Source: Planctomonas sp. JC2975 (lineage in GTDB: Bacteria > Actinomycetota > Actinomycetes > Actinomycetales > Microbacteriaceae). Taken from it: DNA of 64,000 bases. The DNA is taken from contig NZ_JABEKS010000001.1 in the NCBI RefSeq assembly GCF_012985205.1, positions 1,736,001 to 1,800,000 of the forward strand, written 5' to 3'. This document shows positions 18,569 to 27,840 of this stretch, piece after piece (position 1 is the stretch's first letter; the number at the start of each line of letters is the position of its first letter). The notes beneath the pieces were generated by a model. The model searched no databases. It was not told where the DNA came from and saw only the letters and a program-made list of their open reading frames with translations. A program made the translations under genes and the position numbers.

Positions 18569-18599
18569 CAATGCTGGCATTGCACTCTGAGGGTGTCAA
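18569..18599 (-). promoter_or_regulatory. Candidate promoter with palindromic operator, paralogue 2
   Basis: TTGACA (18594-18599) lies 17 bases before CAGCAT (18571-18576) on the minus strand. A palindrome CAATGC-TG-GCATTG (18569-18582) covers the -10 and could be a repressor site. The -10 match is weak. Confidence 0.35.
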
Positions 18600-18705
18600 C
18601 GAAGGCTGTCTCTGGCGTGTCACGCAGCTATGACCGCGGCCAGCCGTGCCGAGCTCGTCGAGCATGCCGCTCGATGCCCCGGCCGGCGGCGAACGGCTTG
18701 TCTGC

Positions 18706-19770
18706 TCAGACCTGGATGTCGGTGACCGGGAGGGTGGAATCCGCCCCGAAGTCGAGACCGCTCGGTCCGTGTCCGGCCGCGATGCGCTGCGCTGCGAGCG
18801 CGGCGATCATGGCGCCGTTGTCGGTGCACAGGGACAAGGCGGGAATGCGCAGGGTGATGCCGGCGGCATCCGCTCGCTCCTGCGCCAGCTGCCTGACGCG
18901 GGCGTTGGCGACGACGCCGCCGCCCAGCAGCAGGCGCGGCACCTCCCGGTCGACGCACGCCGCTACGGCCTTGCGCAGCAGCACGTCGGCGACGGCCTCG
19001 CGGAAGCTCGCCGCGACATCCGCAATGGGAACCGGCTCGCCGGAGTCCTCGCGTTTCTCGACCCAGCGCGCAACAGCGGTCTTCAGCCCCGAGAACGAGA
19101 AGTCGTACCGGTGCTTGGCCATGTCCTTGGGCAGCGTGAGCCCTCGTGGGAACCGGATGGCCGCTGGATCGCCGTCGAGTGCGACACGATCGATCTGCGG
19201 TCCCCCCGGATACGGCAGGCCGAGCACGCGCGCGACCTTGTCGAACGCCTCGCCCGCCGCGTCGTCGATGGTCTCGCCGAGCAGCTCGACGTCGTCGGTG
19301 AGACTGCGCACGTGCAGCAGCGACGTATGGCCGCCCGAGACGAGCAGTGCGATGGTCGGCAGCTCGATCTGGCGCCCCGGGCCGCCGTCTGCGTCCAGCA
19401 GGTCTGCGCCGACGTGGCCGACCAGGTGATTGACGCCGTACAGCGGCTTGTCCAGCGCGACGGCGAGCGCCTTAGCAGCGCCGACGCCGACCATGAGCGC
19501 GCCGGCGAGGCCGGGGCCGCTGGTGACCGCGACCGCGTCGACGTCTGCCAGGCGGATGCCGGCCCGCTCGACCGCCTCGGTGATGGTCGGCTCGAGCGCT
19601 TCGAGGTGCGCGCGCGCCGCGACCTCGGGCACGACTCCGCCGTAGCGCGCGTGCTCGTCCATGCTGGAGGCGATCATGTTGGCGAGGAGCCGGGTACCGC
19701 GCACGATGCCGACGCCGGTCTCATCGCACGAGGTCTCGATGCCGATGACCAGGGGTTCCGCTGCGGTCAT
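18706..19770 (-). CDS. tsaD: tRNA threonylcarbamoyladenosine synthase subunit TsaD
   Basis: A 354-residue ASKHA-fold enzyme that transfers the threonylcarbamoyl group to A37 of ANN-decoding tRNAs. It shows [15 protein letters not shown] at the N-terminus, the metal-binding histidines in NHLVGH (about residues 115 and 119), VSGGHTSL, and the metal aspartate in CTDNGAMIA. Full family length. Its ATG overlaps the rimI stop by four bases (ATGA), and with tsaB upstream it forms a tsaB-rimI-tsaD operon that works with TsaE (23525-24136). Confidence 0.97.
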   Translation of the reverse strand: MTAAEPLVIGIETSCDETGVGIVRGTRLLANMIASSMDEHARYGGVVPEVAARAHLEALEPTITEAVERAGIRLADVDAVAVTSGPGLAGALMVGVGAAKALAVALDKPLYGVNHLVGHVGADLLDADGGPGRQIELPTIALLVSGGHTSLLHVRSLTDDVELLGETIDDAAGEAFDKVARVLGLPYPGGPQIDRVALDGDPAAIRFPRGLTLPKDMAKHRYDFSFSGLKTAVARWVEKREDSGEPVPIADVAASFREAVADVLLRKAVAACVDREVPRLLLGGGVVANARVRQLAQERADAAGITLRIPALSLCTDNGAMIAALAAQRIAAGHGPSGLDFGADSTLPVTDIQV

Positions 19771-20297
19771 GCGATGCCCTCCGACTGGCTGCGCTCGCTC
19801 GCGGAACCGACTCCGTCGCCGCCGCCCACGGAGTCCGGCGACGGGAGAATGAGACGCATGACGACCGCGTCGACGTCATCCGGCTGGTAGTAGTGCGGTC
19901 GCACGGCAAGCGCCTCGAATCCGAGGGAGCGGTACAGCTGCTGGGCGTTCGGGTTGTCGGCGCGCACCTCGAGGAACACATCGCGGACACCGCGCGAGGC
20001 GGCCTCCTCGATCATCGCGACCATGAGCCGGCGGCCGAGGCCGTGGCGACGGTGTCCGGGAGCGACGGCGATGGTCTGGATGTCCGCATCCAGCGATCCG
20101 CTCACCGCCCGGAGGCCGCCGTATGCGACGACCTCGCCATCGTCGTCGGCCACGAGGTAGTGGGAGTGCTCACCGGCCAACTCGGATGCCATGCCCGCGC
20201 TGGACCAGGCATCCGTCACGAAGATGGACGTCTCGAGCGCCATGATGGCGTCGAGATCCGCCCGTGTCGCCCGCCGCAAGGTCGGCCCGGCCGTCAT
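19767..20297 (-). CDS. rimI: GNAT N-acetyltransferase RimI
   Basis: A 176-residue GNAT protein; RimI acetylates the N-terminus of ribosomal protein S18. It has the acetyl-CoA motif [17 protein letters not shown] and the motif-B segment [19 protein letters not shown]. The tail after about residue 152 ([18 protein letters not shown]) is an extra, low-complexity stretch not needed for the fold. It overlaps tsaB by ATGA at its start and tsaD by ATGA at its end, a common arrangement. Confidence 0.92.
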   Translation of the reverse strand: MTAGPTLRRATRADLDAIMALETSIFVTDAWSSAGMASELAGEHSHYLVADDDGEVVAYGGLRAVSGSLDADIQTIAVAPGHRRHGLGRRLMVAMIEEAASRGVRDVFLEVRADNPNAQQLYRSLGFEALAVRPHYYQPDDVDAVVMRLILPSPDSVGGGDGVGSASERSQSEGIA

Positions 20298-20917
20298 GCC
20301 GTCACCCGCTTGGGGCCGCTGGACGGCGTTACATCAGGCGACCGCAGGTACAGCGGACGGTCCTCCGCGAACGGGCGGTGATGGAAGTAGAGCCACTCCG
20401 CGAGAAGCCCGAGCTGTCCGGCGGAGACGGATGCGGCGTCGTACCGCGACCCGCCATCGGCGTGCGGCAGCGCATCCGGCTTGCCGAGGCCCGGGCCGCC
20501 GATGCGTAGCGGGATGCCCACCTCGTCGATGCCGCCGTACTCGCTCCAGTAGAGCTCGCGGCGACGCGCATCCGTCACGACGAGGAGGCGTCCGGAGTGA
20601 CCGGCCCCGTAGCGCTCCAGCGCGACCGCGTCGTGGCTGACGAGCGGGACGAGCGGCTTGCCAGCGCCCAGCGCGAAGGCCTTGGCGGCGGCGATGCCGA
20701 CGCGCAGTCCGGTGAACGGACCTGGACCCATTCCGGCGACGACGCCGGACAGCCGCTCGGGAGTGACGGATGCCTGCACGAGCGCATCCCGGATCATCCC
20801 GCCGATCACCTCGGCGTGCCTCATCGTGTCCACGGTGCTCAGCTCGCTGAGGACCCCGGCGTCGCGGTCGACGACGGCCACGGACGTGCCGGCGGAGGTG
20901 TCTATGGCGAGGAGCAC
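20294..20917 (-). CDS. tsaB: t6A biosynthesis protein TsaB
   Basis: A 207-residue inactive TsaD paralogue that scaffolds the TsaB-TsaD-TsaE complex. It has the N-terminal LLAIDTSAGTSVAVVD and the GMGPGPFTGLRVGIAAAKAFA block. The start is GTG at 20915-20917, only three bases after the eamA stop; a TACGCT -10 box six bases upstream lies within the last codons of eamA, so tsaB probably has its own leaderless promoter. Confidence 0.94.
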   Translation of the reverse strand: MLLAIDTSAGTSVAVVDRDAGVLSELSTVDTMRHAEVIGGMIRDALVQASVTPERLSGVVAGMGPGPFTGLRVGIAAAKAFALGAGKPLVPLVSHDAVALERYGAGHSGRLLVVTDARRRELYWSEYGGIDEVGIPLRIGGPGLGKPDALPHADGGSRYDAASVSAGQLGLLAEWLYFHHRPFAEDRPLYLRSPDVTPSSGPKRVTA

Positions 20918-20920
20918 CCG

Positions 20921-21919
20921 TCAAGCGTAGTCACGGCGGCCGGTCAACGGATCGTCGGCGGCACGCGGCGCCGCGAATCCCCACGCGAGTCCCACCGCGA
21001 TGGCGGCCATCCCCATCCAGCCGATGGGTGAGGGGAGGTCCGCTCCGAACAGAACGCCGAGGAGCGCCGCCGTCGGCGGCGCGAATCCGCCGGTCAGACC
21101 GGTGACCGCTGCGCCGACACGACCGACGCTCGTGAACCACAGCACGTAGGCGGATGCCGTGGCGATCGCACCCGCGTACACGATGCCGAGCAGCACGGGC
21201 ACGGACAGGAGCTCCGGCCAGTGCGCACGCTCGAAGCCCACGGAGATCGCTCCGCACGCGACGGCGGCGATCGTCGTGGTCGCGAGCGAATAGGTCCATG
21301 AGCCGACCCGGTCGATCACGCGCGCACCGAGGAGCGTGAATGCGGCCTCGCACAGCATGAGCACGACGGCCATGGCGATGCCGAGGCCGTCGGCGTGCCC
21401 GCCGCCTTCCACGGCAACGGCGCCGAGCGCCACGACCACGGCCGCCGCGACGATCCGCAGGCTCGGTGCGCGCCGGCGCAGCAGCGGTGACAGGACCGCC
21501 AGCACGACGGGTACGCACGCGACGGCCGCGCCCAGGACGGCCGGATCGGCGTGCGCTGTACCGACCACGAGGGCGACGTTGAATGCAACGAGGCCGGTGG
21601 CCGAGCCCGCAACGATCCAGATCCATTCCCTTCCGTGCGGCAGCACGAGCCGGGCGCGGAATACGCGGACGAAAACGAGCAGGGCGATCGCCGCGAGCGC
21701 GTACCGGAGGCTCTGCACGGCGAACACCGGCGCGAACCGCAGCACGCCGCCGGTGAGCGCGACGACACTGCCGACGAACATCATCGAGACGGATCCGCGT
21801 ACGGCCGCGGCCAGGTGGGACCCGCGTCTCGCGGTCGCGCCTGCGACGCCCGCGGGGTCCGCGTCGACCTGATCGGCGGCCCGAGATGCGGTCCGGAGGG
21901 TTGCCCGGGAGGTGGTCAT
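20921..21919 (-). CDS. EamA family (DMT) transporter
   Basis: A 332-residue, roughly ten-helix drug/metabolite transporter made of two EamA repeats. The second repeat ends in the typical GAIATASAYVLWFTSVGRVGA and GGFAPPTAALLGVLFG-type segments. ATG at 21917-21919 gives a ~40-residue hydrophilic leader before the first helix. It is divergent from a MocR regulator gene 67 bases away, which is a standard regulator-transporter pairing; export of an amino acid, vitamin B6-like compound or drug is possible but not shown. The pair splits tsaE from tsaB. Confidence 0.82.
   Translation of the reverse strand: MTTSRATLRTASRAADQVDADPAGVAGATARRGSHLAAAVRGSVSMMFVGSVVALTGGVLRFAPVFAVQSLRYALAAIALLVFVRVFRARLVLPHGREWIWIVAGSATGLVAFNVALVVGTAHADPAVLGAAVACVPVVLAVLSPLLRRRAPSLRIVAAAVVVALGAVAVEGGGHADGLGIAMAVVLMLCEAAFTLLGARVIDRVGSWTYSLATTTIAAVACGAISVGFERAHWPELLSVPVLLGIVYAGAIATASAYVLWFTSVGRVGAAVTGLTGGFAPPTAALLGVLFGADLPSPIGWMGMAAIAVGLAWGFAAPRAADDPLTGRRDYA
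20924..20929 (-). promoter_or_regulatory. -10 box TACGCT of tsaB, inside the eamA 3' end
   Basis: TACGCT encodes the last Tyr-Ala of EamA, just before its TGA, and lies six bases before the GTG of tsaB. Confidence 0.45.
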
Positions 21920-21954
21920 GACAGCGATGCTCTTCGATATATGGACTGGTGCAC

Positions 21955-21986
21955 AGTGCCAAGAGCGACGTAACGTGGTGTGCCAA
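21955..21986. promoter_or_regulatory. Probable MocR operator: direct repeat GTGCCAA
   Basis: GTGCCAA occurs at 21956-21962 and 21980-21986, 24 bases apart, in the 67-base gap between the divergent eamA and MocR starts. MocR/PdxR regulators commonly bind spaced direct repeats in such gaps. A TAACGT box (21971-21976) may be the regulator's own -10; TTGGCA and TATCGA 17 bases apart on the minus strand may drive eamA. Confidence 0.45.
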
Positions 21987-23432
21987 ATGGGAGCATCCGA
22001 TTTCCTCCAGCTCGACTCAGGGCAAGCTCCTGCCGGCGAGCGCACGGCGTGGCTGGCGAGTCAGCTGCGCGCGGCCGTCGCGGACGGACGCCTTCCGCAC
22101 GGTGCACGGCTGCCTGCGACCCGGGTGCTCGCCGCGGAGCTCGGGCTCGCGCGCGGCACCGTCGCCGAGGCCTATCGCCGTCTGCTCGAGGAAGGCCTGC
22201 TGGCGACCAACCGCGGCGGCGGCACGATCGTCACAGGCAGCCGCGGCCCGCGAGCTGCGGCTTCGGTCGAAACCCCGGACGCGGCGAGTGGATCCACGCT
22301 GCACAATTCGGCAGCCGGCTCGGCGGCGCGATCCCCGGAGCCGATCCTCGACCTCTCCACCGGACTGCCCGACCTGTCCGCGTTTCCGCGTGCCGCATGG
22401 CTGCGTGCCGAACGCGAGGTGCTCGACACGGCCGGCGCCAGGGAACTCGGCTACAGCAGGCCGGAGGGGCCGCTCGTTCTCCGCGAGGCGCTGAGCGAGT
22501 GGCTGGCGCGCAGCAGGGGCGTGGTCTGCACGCCCGACGATGTCATCGTGACAGGCGGAGTGACCGGAGCGATCGCCCTCCTGGCGCAGACCTTGCGCAC
22601 GCACGACCTCACGCGCTGGGCGATGGAGGATCCGGGTTCGACGGGCACCCGCCGCCTGCTGGACTACTGGGTCGACGAGACGGTTCCCGTGGACGTCGAC
22701 GACGACGGGATCGACGTCGGCGCCCTGCGCAGCACGGGAGCGCGGGTCGTCGTCGTCACACCCGCGCACGAGTATCCGACCGGGGTGGTGCTCGCACCCG
22801 AGCGCCGCCTGGCACTCGTGGACTGGGCGGAGGAGGTCGACGGCATCGTCATCGAGGACGACTACGACGCCGAGCACCGCTACGACCGGATGCCCGTTCG
22901 CGCCCTCCAGTCGTTGGCACCGCACCGGATCGCCTATGTCTCCAGCCTCTCGAAGACCCTGGCGCCTGCCCTCCGCCTGGGTTGGCTCGTGCCGCCGAAG
23001 CGCCTGCACGACGAGCTCGCCGAGCGACGGTGGGCGAGCGATCTCGGATCGCCGGTCGTCGCGCAGCTGGTGCTGGCACGGCTTCTGAAATCCGGGATCC
23101 TGGAGCGGCAGCTCCGTACGCTGCGCACCAGGCACAGGCAGCGCAGGGACGCGGCGGTGGCCGCGGTATCGCGGTACCTTCCGCAGGCCGAGGTGCAGGG
23201 CGTCGCAGCCGGACTGCATGTGCTGGTGCTGCTCCCCGATCACGTGGACGACGTGAAGCTCGCCGAGGACGCGCGGGAAAACGGCATCCGCGTCGCTCCG
23301 CTGTCGCCCATGCGCAGTCGGGCAGGGCGCCCCGGGATCGTCATCGCCTACGGGCACCATTCACCCGCCATCCTCGAGCGCGCCGTGCGGACGATCGGCC
23401 GACTGGTTGAGGCGACCGCCCCAACCGGCTGA
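21987..23432 (+). CDS. MocR/PdxR-type transcriptional regulator (GntR wHTH + aminotransferase)
   Basis: A 481-residue regulator. The N-terminal winged helix (about residues 10-80) has the GntR pattern LRAAVADGRLPHGARLPATR...LGLARGTVAEAYRRL. The rest is a fold-type I aminotransferase domain with PLP lysine at about residue 323 in VSSLSKTLAPALRLG. Such proteins bind PLP and control pyridoxal, GABA, taurine or transport genes. ATG at 21987 (MGASDFLQLD) fits homologues; the 25 extra codons upstream cover the intergenic operator. It is divergent from eamA, its likely target. Confidence 0.9.
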   Translation: MGASDFLQLDSGQAPAGERTAWLASQLRAAVADGRLPHGARLPATRVLAAELGLARGTVAEAYRRLLEEGLLATNRGGGTIVTGSRGPRAAASVETPDAASGSTLHNSAAGSAARSPEPILDLSTGLPDLSAFPRAAWLRAEREVLDTAGARELGYSRPEGPLVLREALSEWLARSRGVVCTPDDVIVTGGVTGAIALLAQTLRTHDLTRWAMEDPGSTGTRRLLDYWVDETVPVDVDDDGIDVGALRSTGARVVVVTPAHEYPTGVVLAPERRLALVDWAEEVDGIVIEDDYDAEHRYDRMPVRALQSLAPHRIAYVSSLSKTLAPALRLGWLVPPKRLHDELAERRWASDLGSPVVAQLVLARLLKSGILERQLRTLRTRHRQRRDAAVAAVSRYLPQAEVQGVAAGLHVLVLLPDHVDDVKLAEDARENGIRVAPLSPMRSRAGRPGIVIAYGHHSPAILERAVRTIGRLVEATAPTG

Positions 23433-23482
23433 GCTCGTCGGCACCGGCCGACTCCCGGACGCCGCCCGGAGCAAGTCTCGAC

Positions 23483-23546
23483 GGGCTCGATCGGCGGTGC
23501 GAGGACGCGCTCGGGCGGGCTCGATCAGCGGTGCGAGGACGTGCTC
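23483..23546. repeat. Two 30-bp direct copies at the tsaE 3' end
   Basis: Segments 23483-23512 and 23517-23546 are identical in 28 of 30 bases. The second copy contains the tsaE stop codon and its last codons; the first lies just outside, in the gap to the MocR gene, and carries a substitution in the stop triplet. Confidence 0.75.
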
Positions 23547-24136
23547 CCCCAGCGGGGACCGTGAGGTGTCACGGTCACGATCCGCGGCTCGTCTGCGACG
23601 TCGGCGGCACCGTCTTCCGTGTCGTCATCGGCTTCTTCACCGCCCGCGCCCGTCGGGCGCTCGATCGAGACATCGAGCCAGGAGTCGGCGACGCCGTCCA
23701 GCATTCCGCTGCCCCACTCGACGACGACGACCGATCCCGCGAAGTCGATGTCGAGATCGTCGAGTTCGAGCGCCGAGCCGAGGCGGTAGGCGTCCACGTG
23801 CACGAGCGCGGGTCCGCCGGTCAACGACGGATGCGTCCTCGCCAGCACGAACGTGGGGCTCGTCACCGGTCCGCGCACGCCGAGTCCGTCCCCGAGGCCA
23901 CGCGTCAGCGTCGTCTTACCTGCACCCAGCGGACCGGTCAGCACCACGAGGTCGCCTGCGCTCAGCCGGCGGCCGAGGTCGCGGCCGAACTGCTCCATCT
24001 CCTCGGTGGTCGGAATCGTGCGGATGCCGGCCAGGTGGGTCGCCGTCCGGCCTTGCTCGCCCGCGTGGCCGGCGTCCTCGCCGCCCGGACGATCACCGAT
24101 CGACCCACCGCCGTTCGGGCTGTCACTCGCCGACAT
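23525..24136 (-). CDS. tsaE: t6A biosynthesis ATPase TsaE
   Basis: A 203-residue P-loop ATPase of the TsaB-TsaD-TsaE complex. It has Walker A GPLGAGKTT (about residues 68-76), the switch segment TSPTFVL, HVDAYRLGS and VVVVEWG. The first ~35 residues are Gly/Asp-rich, and the C-terminal ~50 residues (acidic EEADDDTEDGA and beyond) are longer than in most TsaE proteins. The ATG overlaps the alr 3' end by 14 bases, so it is translated with alr and acpS. It is separated from tsaB by the MocR/eamA insertion. Confidence 0.93.
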   Translation of the reverse strand: MSASDSPNGGGSIGDRPGGEDAGHAGEQGRTATHLAGIRTIPTTEEMEQFGRDLGRRLSAGDLVVLTGPLGAGKTTLTRGLGDGLGVRGPVTSPTFVLARTHPSLTGGPALVHVDAYRLGSALELDDLDIDFAGSVVVVEWGSGMLDGVADSWLDVSIERPTGAGGEEADDDTEDGAADVADEPRIVTVTPHGPRWGSTSSHR

Positions 24137-25247
24137 AGCGCCTCGTCACCCGGCGTCCGAGCCGCGTCACGATCTCGTAGCCGATCGTGTCGGCGGCACG
24201 GGCCCAGTCCTCAGCCGACGGGACTCCCTGTTCCGGATCCCCGAACAGCACGACCTCGTCGCCGACCGCGACGTGACTGTCGGCCACCGCGATGACGATC
24301 TGGTCCATCGCAACCCGTCCGGCGATCGGATGCCTCGTCCCGCCGATCGACACCTCCGCGCGCCCGGATGCCTGTCGCGGCACGCCGTCCGCGTACCCGA
24401 CGGGCACGAGAGCGAGGTCGGTGTCCTCCGGCGCACGATACGTGTGGCCGTAAGAGACGCCCTGCCCCTCGGGGATCCGGCGCACCGCGACCACGCGCGA
24501 GCGCAGCGTCATCGCCGGCCGCAGCCCGAACTCGCTCGGCTCGCGGTCCGAGAACGGGGAGATGCCGTAAACGGAGATGCCGAGGCGAACCGTGTTGTAG
24601 CGCGTGCGCGGCAGGGTGAGCGCTGCGCCGCTGGCGGCCAGGTGCACGAACTCCGGGTCCAGGCCGGCGCGCGCCGCCTCCGCCAGCCCGCGGTCGAACG
24701 CATCGGCCTGGGCGGTATCCGCTTCTGGGGAGGTGCCGGAGAGGTGGCTGAAGACGCCGGCCACGCGGACGGTGCCGGCCGTTTCCGCGGCTCGGGCGGC
24801 GCGCACGGCGGCCGCCCACGCGTCCGGCGTCACGCCGTTGCGGCTGAGTCCGGTGTCGAGCTTGAGGTGGATCACGGCCGTGCGGCCGGCGCGCTGCGCA
24901 GCTTGCACGACGGAGTCCAGTTGGTCGATCGACGAGACGCCGATCTCGATGTCGTCGGCGATTGCCGCGTCGAAGTCTGCGTCCGAGTCGTGCAGCCACG
25001 ACAGGATCGGCGCCGTGATGCCCTCGTCGCGCAGCTCGAGCGCCTCGGCGAGGTCGGCAACGCCCAGTCGGTCAGCTCCTCCGGCGAGCGCGGCGCGCGC
25101 GGACGGGACAGCGCCGTGACCATAGCCGTTCGCCTTGACGACGGCGAACGTGTGCTCGGTGCCGATCGCAGCGCGAAGCGTCTCGACATTGCGGCGGATC
25201 GCACCGAGGTCGACGACCGCTTCGCGCAGCGGCGCCTGCTCGCTCAT
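24123..25247 (-). CDS. alr: Alanine racemase
   Basis: A 374-residue PLP enzyme that makes D-alanine for peptidoglycan. The PLP lysine is K38 in FAVVKANGYGHG and the opposing catalytic tyrosine is about Y266 in GVSYGHTY; the C-terminal beta domain has GRVAMDQI. Cytoplasmic dimer. The start overlaps the acpS stop by ATGA and the end overlaps tsaE, making a tight acpS-alr-tsaE unit. Confidence 0.97.
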   Translation of the reverse strand: MSEQAPLREAVVDLGAIRRNVETLRAAIGTEHTFAVVKANGYGHGAVPSARAALAGGADRLGVADLAEALELRDEGITAPILSWLHDSDADFDAAIADDIEIGVSSIDQLDSVVQAAQRAGRTAVIHLKLDTGLSRNGVTPDAWAAAVRAARAAETAGTVRVAGVFSHLSGTSPEADTAQADAFDRGLAEAARAGLDPEFVHLAASGAALTLPRTRYNTVRLGISVYGISPFSDREPSEFGLRPAMTLRSRVVAVRRIPEGQGVSYGHTYRAPEDTDLALVPVGYADGVPRQASGRAEVSIGGTRHPIAGRVAMDQIVIAVADSHVAVGDEVVLFGDPEQGVPSAEDWARAADTIGYEIVTRLGRRVTRRYVGE

Positions 25248-25666
25248 CGGTCGCCGCCCTCTGTCGGATCCGGCCGATCCGTGGTCGCAGCAGTGTCGGG
25301 CCGCACGAGCGGATCAGCGGTCTCGGCCACCACGAAGGCGCAGGCGACGCCTGCGTCATGCGTCATCGTGAGGTGCCAGCGCACGATTCCGCGGGCGGCC
25401 GCGAGTTCGGCGACGGATCCGTGCAGTGCCAGATCCGGGTTCCCGTGGCTGTCGGAGACCACCTCGATGTCGATCGCCTTCGCGATGTCGCCGCGCCCGA
25501 GCGCCTTGACCACTGCCTCTTTGGCGGCGAATCGGGCGGCCAACGAGTGCAGCGGCAGGTCGCGTTCGCTCTCAGCGAACAGGCGCAGGAGAAGCTTCGG
25601 CGTACGCGTGATGGCCCGGTCGAACCGTTCAAGGTCGACGATGTCGACGCCGATGCCCGCGATCAT
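25244..25666 (-). CDS. acpS: Holo-ACP synthase
   Basis: A 140-residue AcpS-type phosphopantetheinyl transferase that loads coenzyme A's phosphopantetheine onto acyl carrier protein. It has the Mg2+ site GIGVDIVDLERF and the second motif LAARFAAKEAVVKAL; the MTHD segment follows. The last ~25 residues are a disordered, Asp/Thr/Pro-rich extension. It follows glmS after 38 bases and overlaps alr. Confidence 0.95.
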   Translation of the reverse strand: MIAGIGVDIVDLERFDRAITRTPKLLLRLFAESERDLPLHSLAARFAAKEAVVKALGRGDIAKAIDIEVVSDSHGNPDLALHGSVAELAAARGIVRWHLTMTHDAGVACAFVVAETADPLVRPDTAATTDRPDPTEGGDR

Positions 25667-25704
25667 GACGTTCCTCGCATGCCGCTGCCTGACATCCGCG
25701 ATCC

Positions 25705-27555
25705 CTATTCCACCGTGACCGACTTGGCCAGGTTGCGCGGCTGGTCCACGTCGAGACCCTTCGCCGACGCGAGCTCCATGGCGAAGATCTGCAGCGGGAT
25801 GACGGCCAGCAGCGGCTCGAACAACGGAGCGGCCAGCGGTATGCGAACGACCTCGTCCGCGAACGGGAGCACGGACGCGTCGCCCTCCTCCGCGATGGCC
25901 AGCACCCGAGCGCCCCGAGCACGGATCTCCTGGATGTTCGAGACCACCTTCTTGTGCATCTCGTCAGACCCGCGCGGGCTGGGCACCACGACGAACACGG
26001 GCTGCCCCGGCTCGATCAACGCGATGGGACCGTGCTTGAGCTCGCCTGCGGCGAATCCCTCGGCGTGGATGTACGCGAGCTCCTTGAGCTTCAGGGCGCC
26101 CTCGAGCGCGATCGGGAAGCCCACGTGACGGCCGAGGAAGAGCACGGCGCGGGTGTCGCTCATCCAGTGCGCCAGCTGCGCGACCGAGTCGCTCGACTCG
26201 AGCACTCGCTCGAGCTTGGCGGGGATGCCCGCCAGTTCCTCGAGGTTCGCAGCCTGCTCCTCCGGTGCGAGCGTGCCGCGCAGCCGTGCAAGATGCAGCC
26301 CGAAAAGATAGAGGGCGGTGATCTGGGCGACGAACGCCTTGGTGGACGCGACGGCCACCTCGGGCCCGGCGTGCGTGTACACGGCGCCGTCGGACTCACG
26401 CGGAATGGTCGCACCCTGTGTGTTGCAGATGGACAGCGTCTTCGCACCGGCCGCGCGGGCGAACTTCACGGCCATCAGCGTGTCCATGGTCTCCCCGGAC
26501 TGGCTGATCGAGACGACGAGCGTCGTCGGACCGATCACCGGATCCCGGTACCGGAACTCGTGACTCAACTCGACGTCGACCGGGATGCGCGCCCACTTCT
26601 CGATGGCGTACGCCCCGACCTGTCCGGCGTACGACGCGGTGCCGCACGCGATGATCGTGATGCGGTCGATGCCGGTCAGCAGCGCGTCGAGCTCGTCGAG
26701 CTCCGGGATGACGGCCGCGCCCTCGTGCACGCGGCCGCGCAGGGTGTTGGCCACAGCATCCGGTTGCTCGGCGATCTCCTTGGCCATGAAGCTCGGCCAT
26801 CCGCCCTTGTCGGCTGCAGCGGCGTCCCAGGCCACGTCGAACGGCTCGACCTCGACCGCATTGCCGGCGAAGTCGGTGACGATGACCTCGTCGGGCGTGA
26901 TCACGACGATCTGGTCCTGGCCGATCGCGACCGCTCGACGGGTGTGCTCGACGAAGGCCGCGACATCCGATCCGAGGAAGTTCTCGCCGTCGCCTAGACC
27001 GATCACGAGCGGCGAGTTTCGGCGCGCGCCGACGACGACGCCTGGCTGGTCCTTGTGCACTGCCAGAAGCGTGAACGCGCCCTCGAGCCGCTCGACGACC
27101 CTGCGGAACGCTTCGACCAGGTCGCCGGCCGCCCGGTATTCGCGGCCGAGCAGCAGGGCAGCCACCTCGGTGTCCGTCTCGCTCGTGAACTCGAAGCCGT
27201 CGGCGGCGAGCTCGTCGCGGAGCGCCGCGAAGTTCTCGATGATGCCGTTGTGGATGACGGCCAGCTTGCCGTCATCGCCCAGGTGCGGGTGCGCGTTGCG
27301 GTCGGTCGGTCCGCCGTGCGTCGCCCAGCGGGTGTGTCCGATTCCCGTTGAGCCGTTCCCGATCGGATGCCGGCGCAGCTCGTCCTCGAGAACACCCAGC
27401 TTCCCCGCACGCTTGGCGACGTTCAGGTCTCCCGTCGCAGCATCGATCACGGCTACTCCCGCGGAGTCGTAACCCCGGTACTCGAGCCGGCTCAGACCCC
27501 CGAGGAGCACCTCGAGGGACCGGTCATTGCCCACGTATCCGACGATTCCGCACAT
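25705..27555 (-). CDS. glmS: Glutamine-fructose-6-phosphate aminotransferase
   Basis: A 616-residue enzyme that converts fructose-6-phosphate and glutamine into glucosamine-6-phosphate, the entry to UDP-GlcNAc. The N-terminal nucleophile is Cys2 in [10 protein letters not shown], which fixes the start at 27555. The glutaminase domain has [10 protein letters not shown], and two SIS sugar-isomerase domains fill residues ~290-616, ending in the conserved [15 protein letters not shown] -10 box eight bases before the ATG suggests a leaderless message. No GlmS ribozyme-like leader is present. GlmM, the next enzyme, is encoded at 30681-32042. Confidence 0.97.
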   Translation of the reverse strand: MCGIVGYVGNDRSLEVLLGGLSRLEYRGYDSAGVAVIDAATGDLNVAKRAGKLGVLEDELRRHPIGNGSTGIGHTRWATHGGPTDRNAHPHLGDDGKLAVIHNGIIENFAALRDELAADGFEFTSETDTEVAALLLGREYRAAGDLVEAFRRVVERLEGAFTLLAVHKDQPGVVVGARRNSPLVIGLGDGENFLGSDVAAFVEHTRRAVAIGQDQIVVITPDEVIVTDFAGNAVEVEPFDVAWDAAAADKGGWPSFMAKEIAEQPDAVANTLRGRVHEGAAVIPELDELDALLTGIDRITIIACGTASYAGQVGAYAIEKWARIPVDVELSHEFRYRDPVIGPTTLVVSISQSGETMDTLMAVKFARAAGAKTLSICNTQGATIPRESDGAVYTHAGPEVAVASTKAFVAQITALYLFGLHLARLRGTLAPEEQAANLEELAGIPAKLERVLESSDSVAQLAHWMSDTRAVLFLGRHVGFPIALEGALKLKELAYIHAEGFAAGELKHGPIALIEPGQPVFVVVPSPRGSDEMHKKVVSNIQEIRARGARVLAIAEEGDASVLPFADEVVRIPLAAPLFEPLLAVIPLQIFAMELASAKGLDVDQPRNLAKSVTVE

Positions 27556-27563
27556 GGCCGCCA

Positions 27564-27569
27564 AGTCTA
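27564..27569 (-). promoter_or_regulatory. -10 box TAGACT of glmS
   Basis: TAGACT lies eight bases before the glmS ATG; no ribosome site is present. Confidence 0.45.
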
Positions 27570-27674
27570 CCGGCGGGCTCGGCACGCTCACGCCCGCGGT
27601 CGCCGCACCAAGAAGGTGCGCGATTCCGGCCGCGAGAGTGCATGTCCTGACCGCCGGTTTTCGCGCTCCGCGCC

Positions 27675-27828
27675 CGCTGCGCGCCCGACCGACTCCATCG
27701 GCTCGGCAGAGCGAGCGAGCTCGCTCTGCTCTCGCCTCAGTCGCCGGTACTCGCGCTGCGCGTCCGACCGACTCCATCGGCTCGGCAGAGCGAGCGAGCT
27801 CGCTCTGCTCTCGCCTCAGTCGCCGGTA
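27675..27828. repeat. Two 75-bp direct repeats, each with a 10-bp-stem hairpin
   Basis: Segments 27675-27749 and 27754-27828 differ at one position only. Each contains the hairpin GCAGAGCGAG-CGAG-CTCGCTCTGC. The second copy ends directly in the -10 box of coaA. Confidence 0.85.
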
Positions 27829-27832
27829 AGCT
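27827..27832 (+). promoter_or_regulatory. -10 box TAAGCT of coaA
   Basis: TAAGCT lies eight bases before the coaA ATG and overlaps the last two bases of the second 75-bp repeat. Confidence 0.45.
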
Positions 27833-27840
27833 TGGCGCCC

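Noticed and set aside
27556-27674. glmS ribozyme in the glmS leader
   Set aside because: The -10 box eight bases before the ATG leaves no room for a leader RNA.
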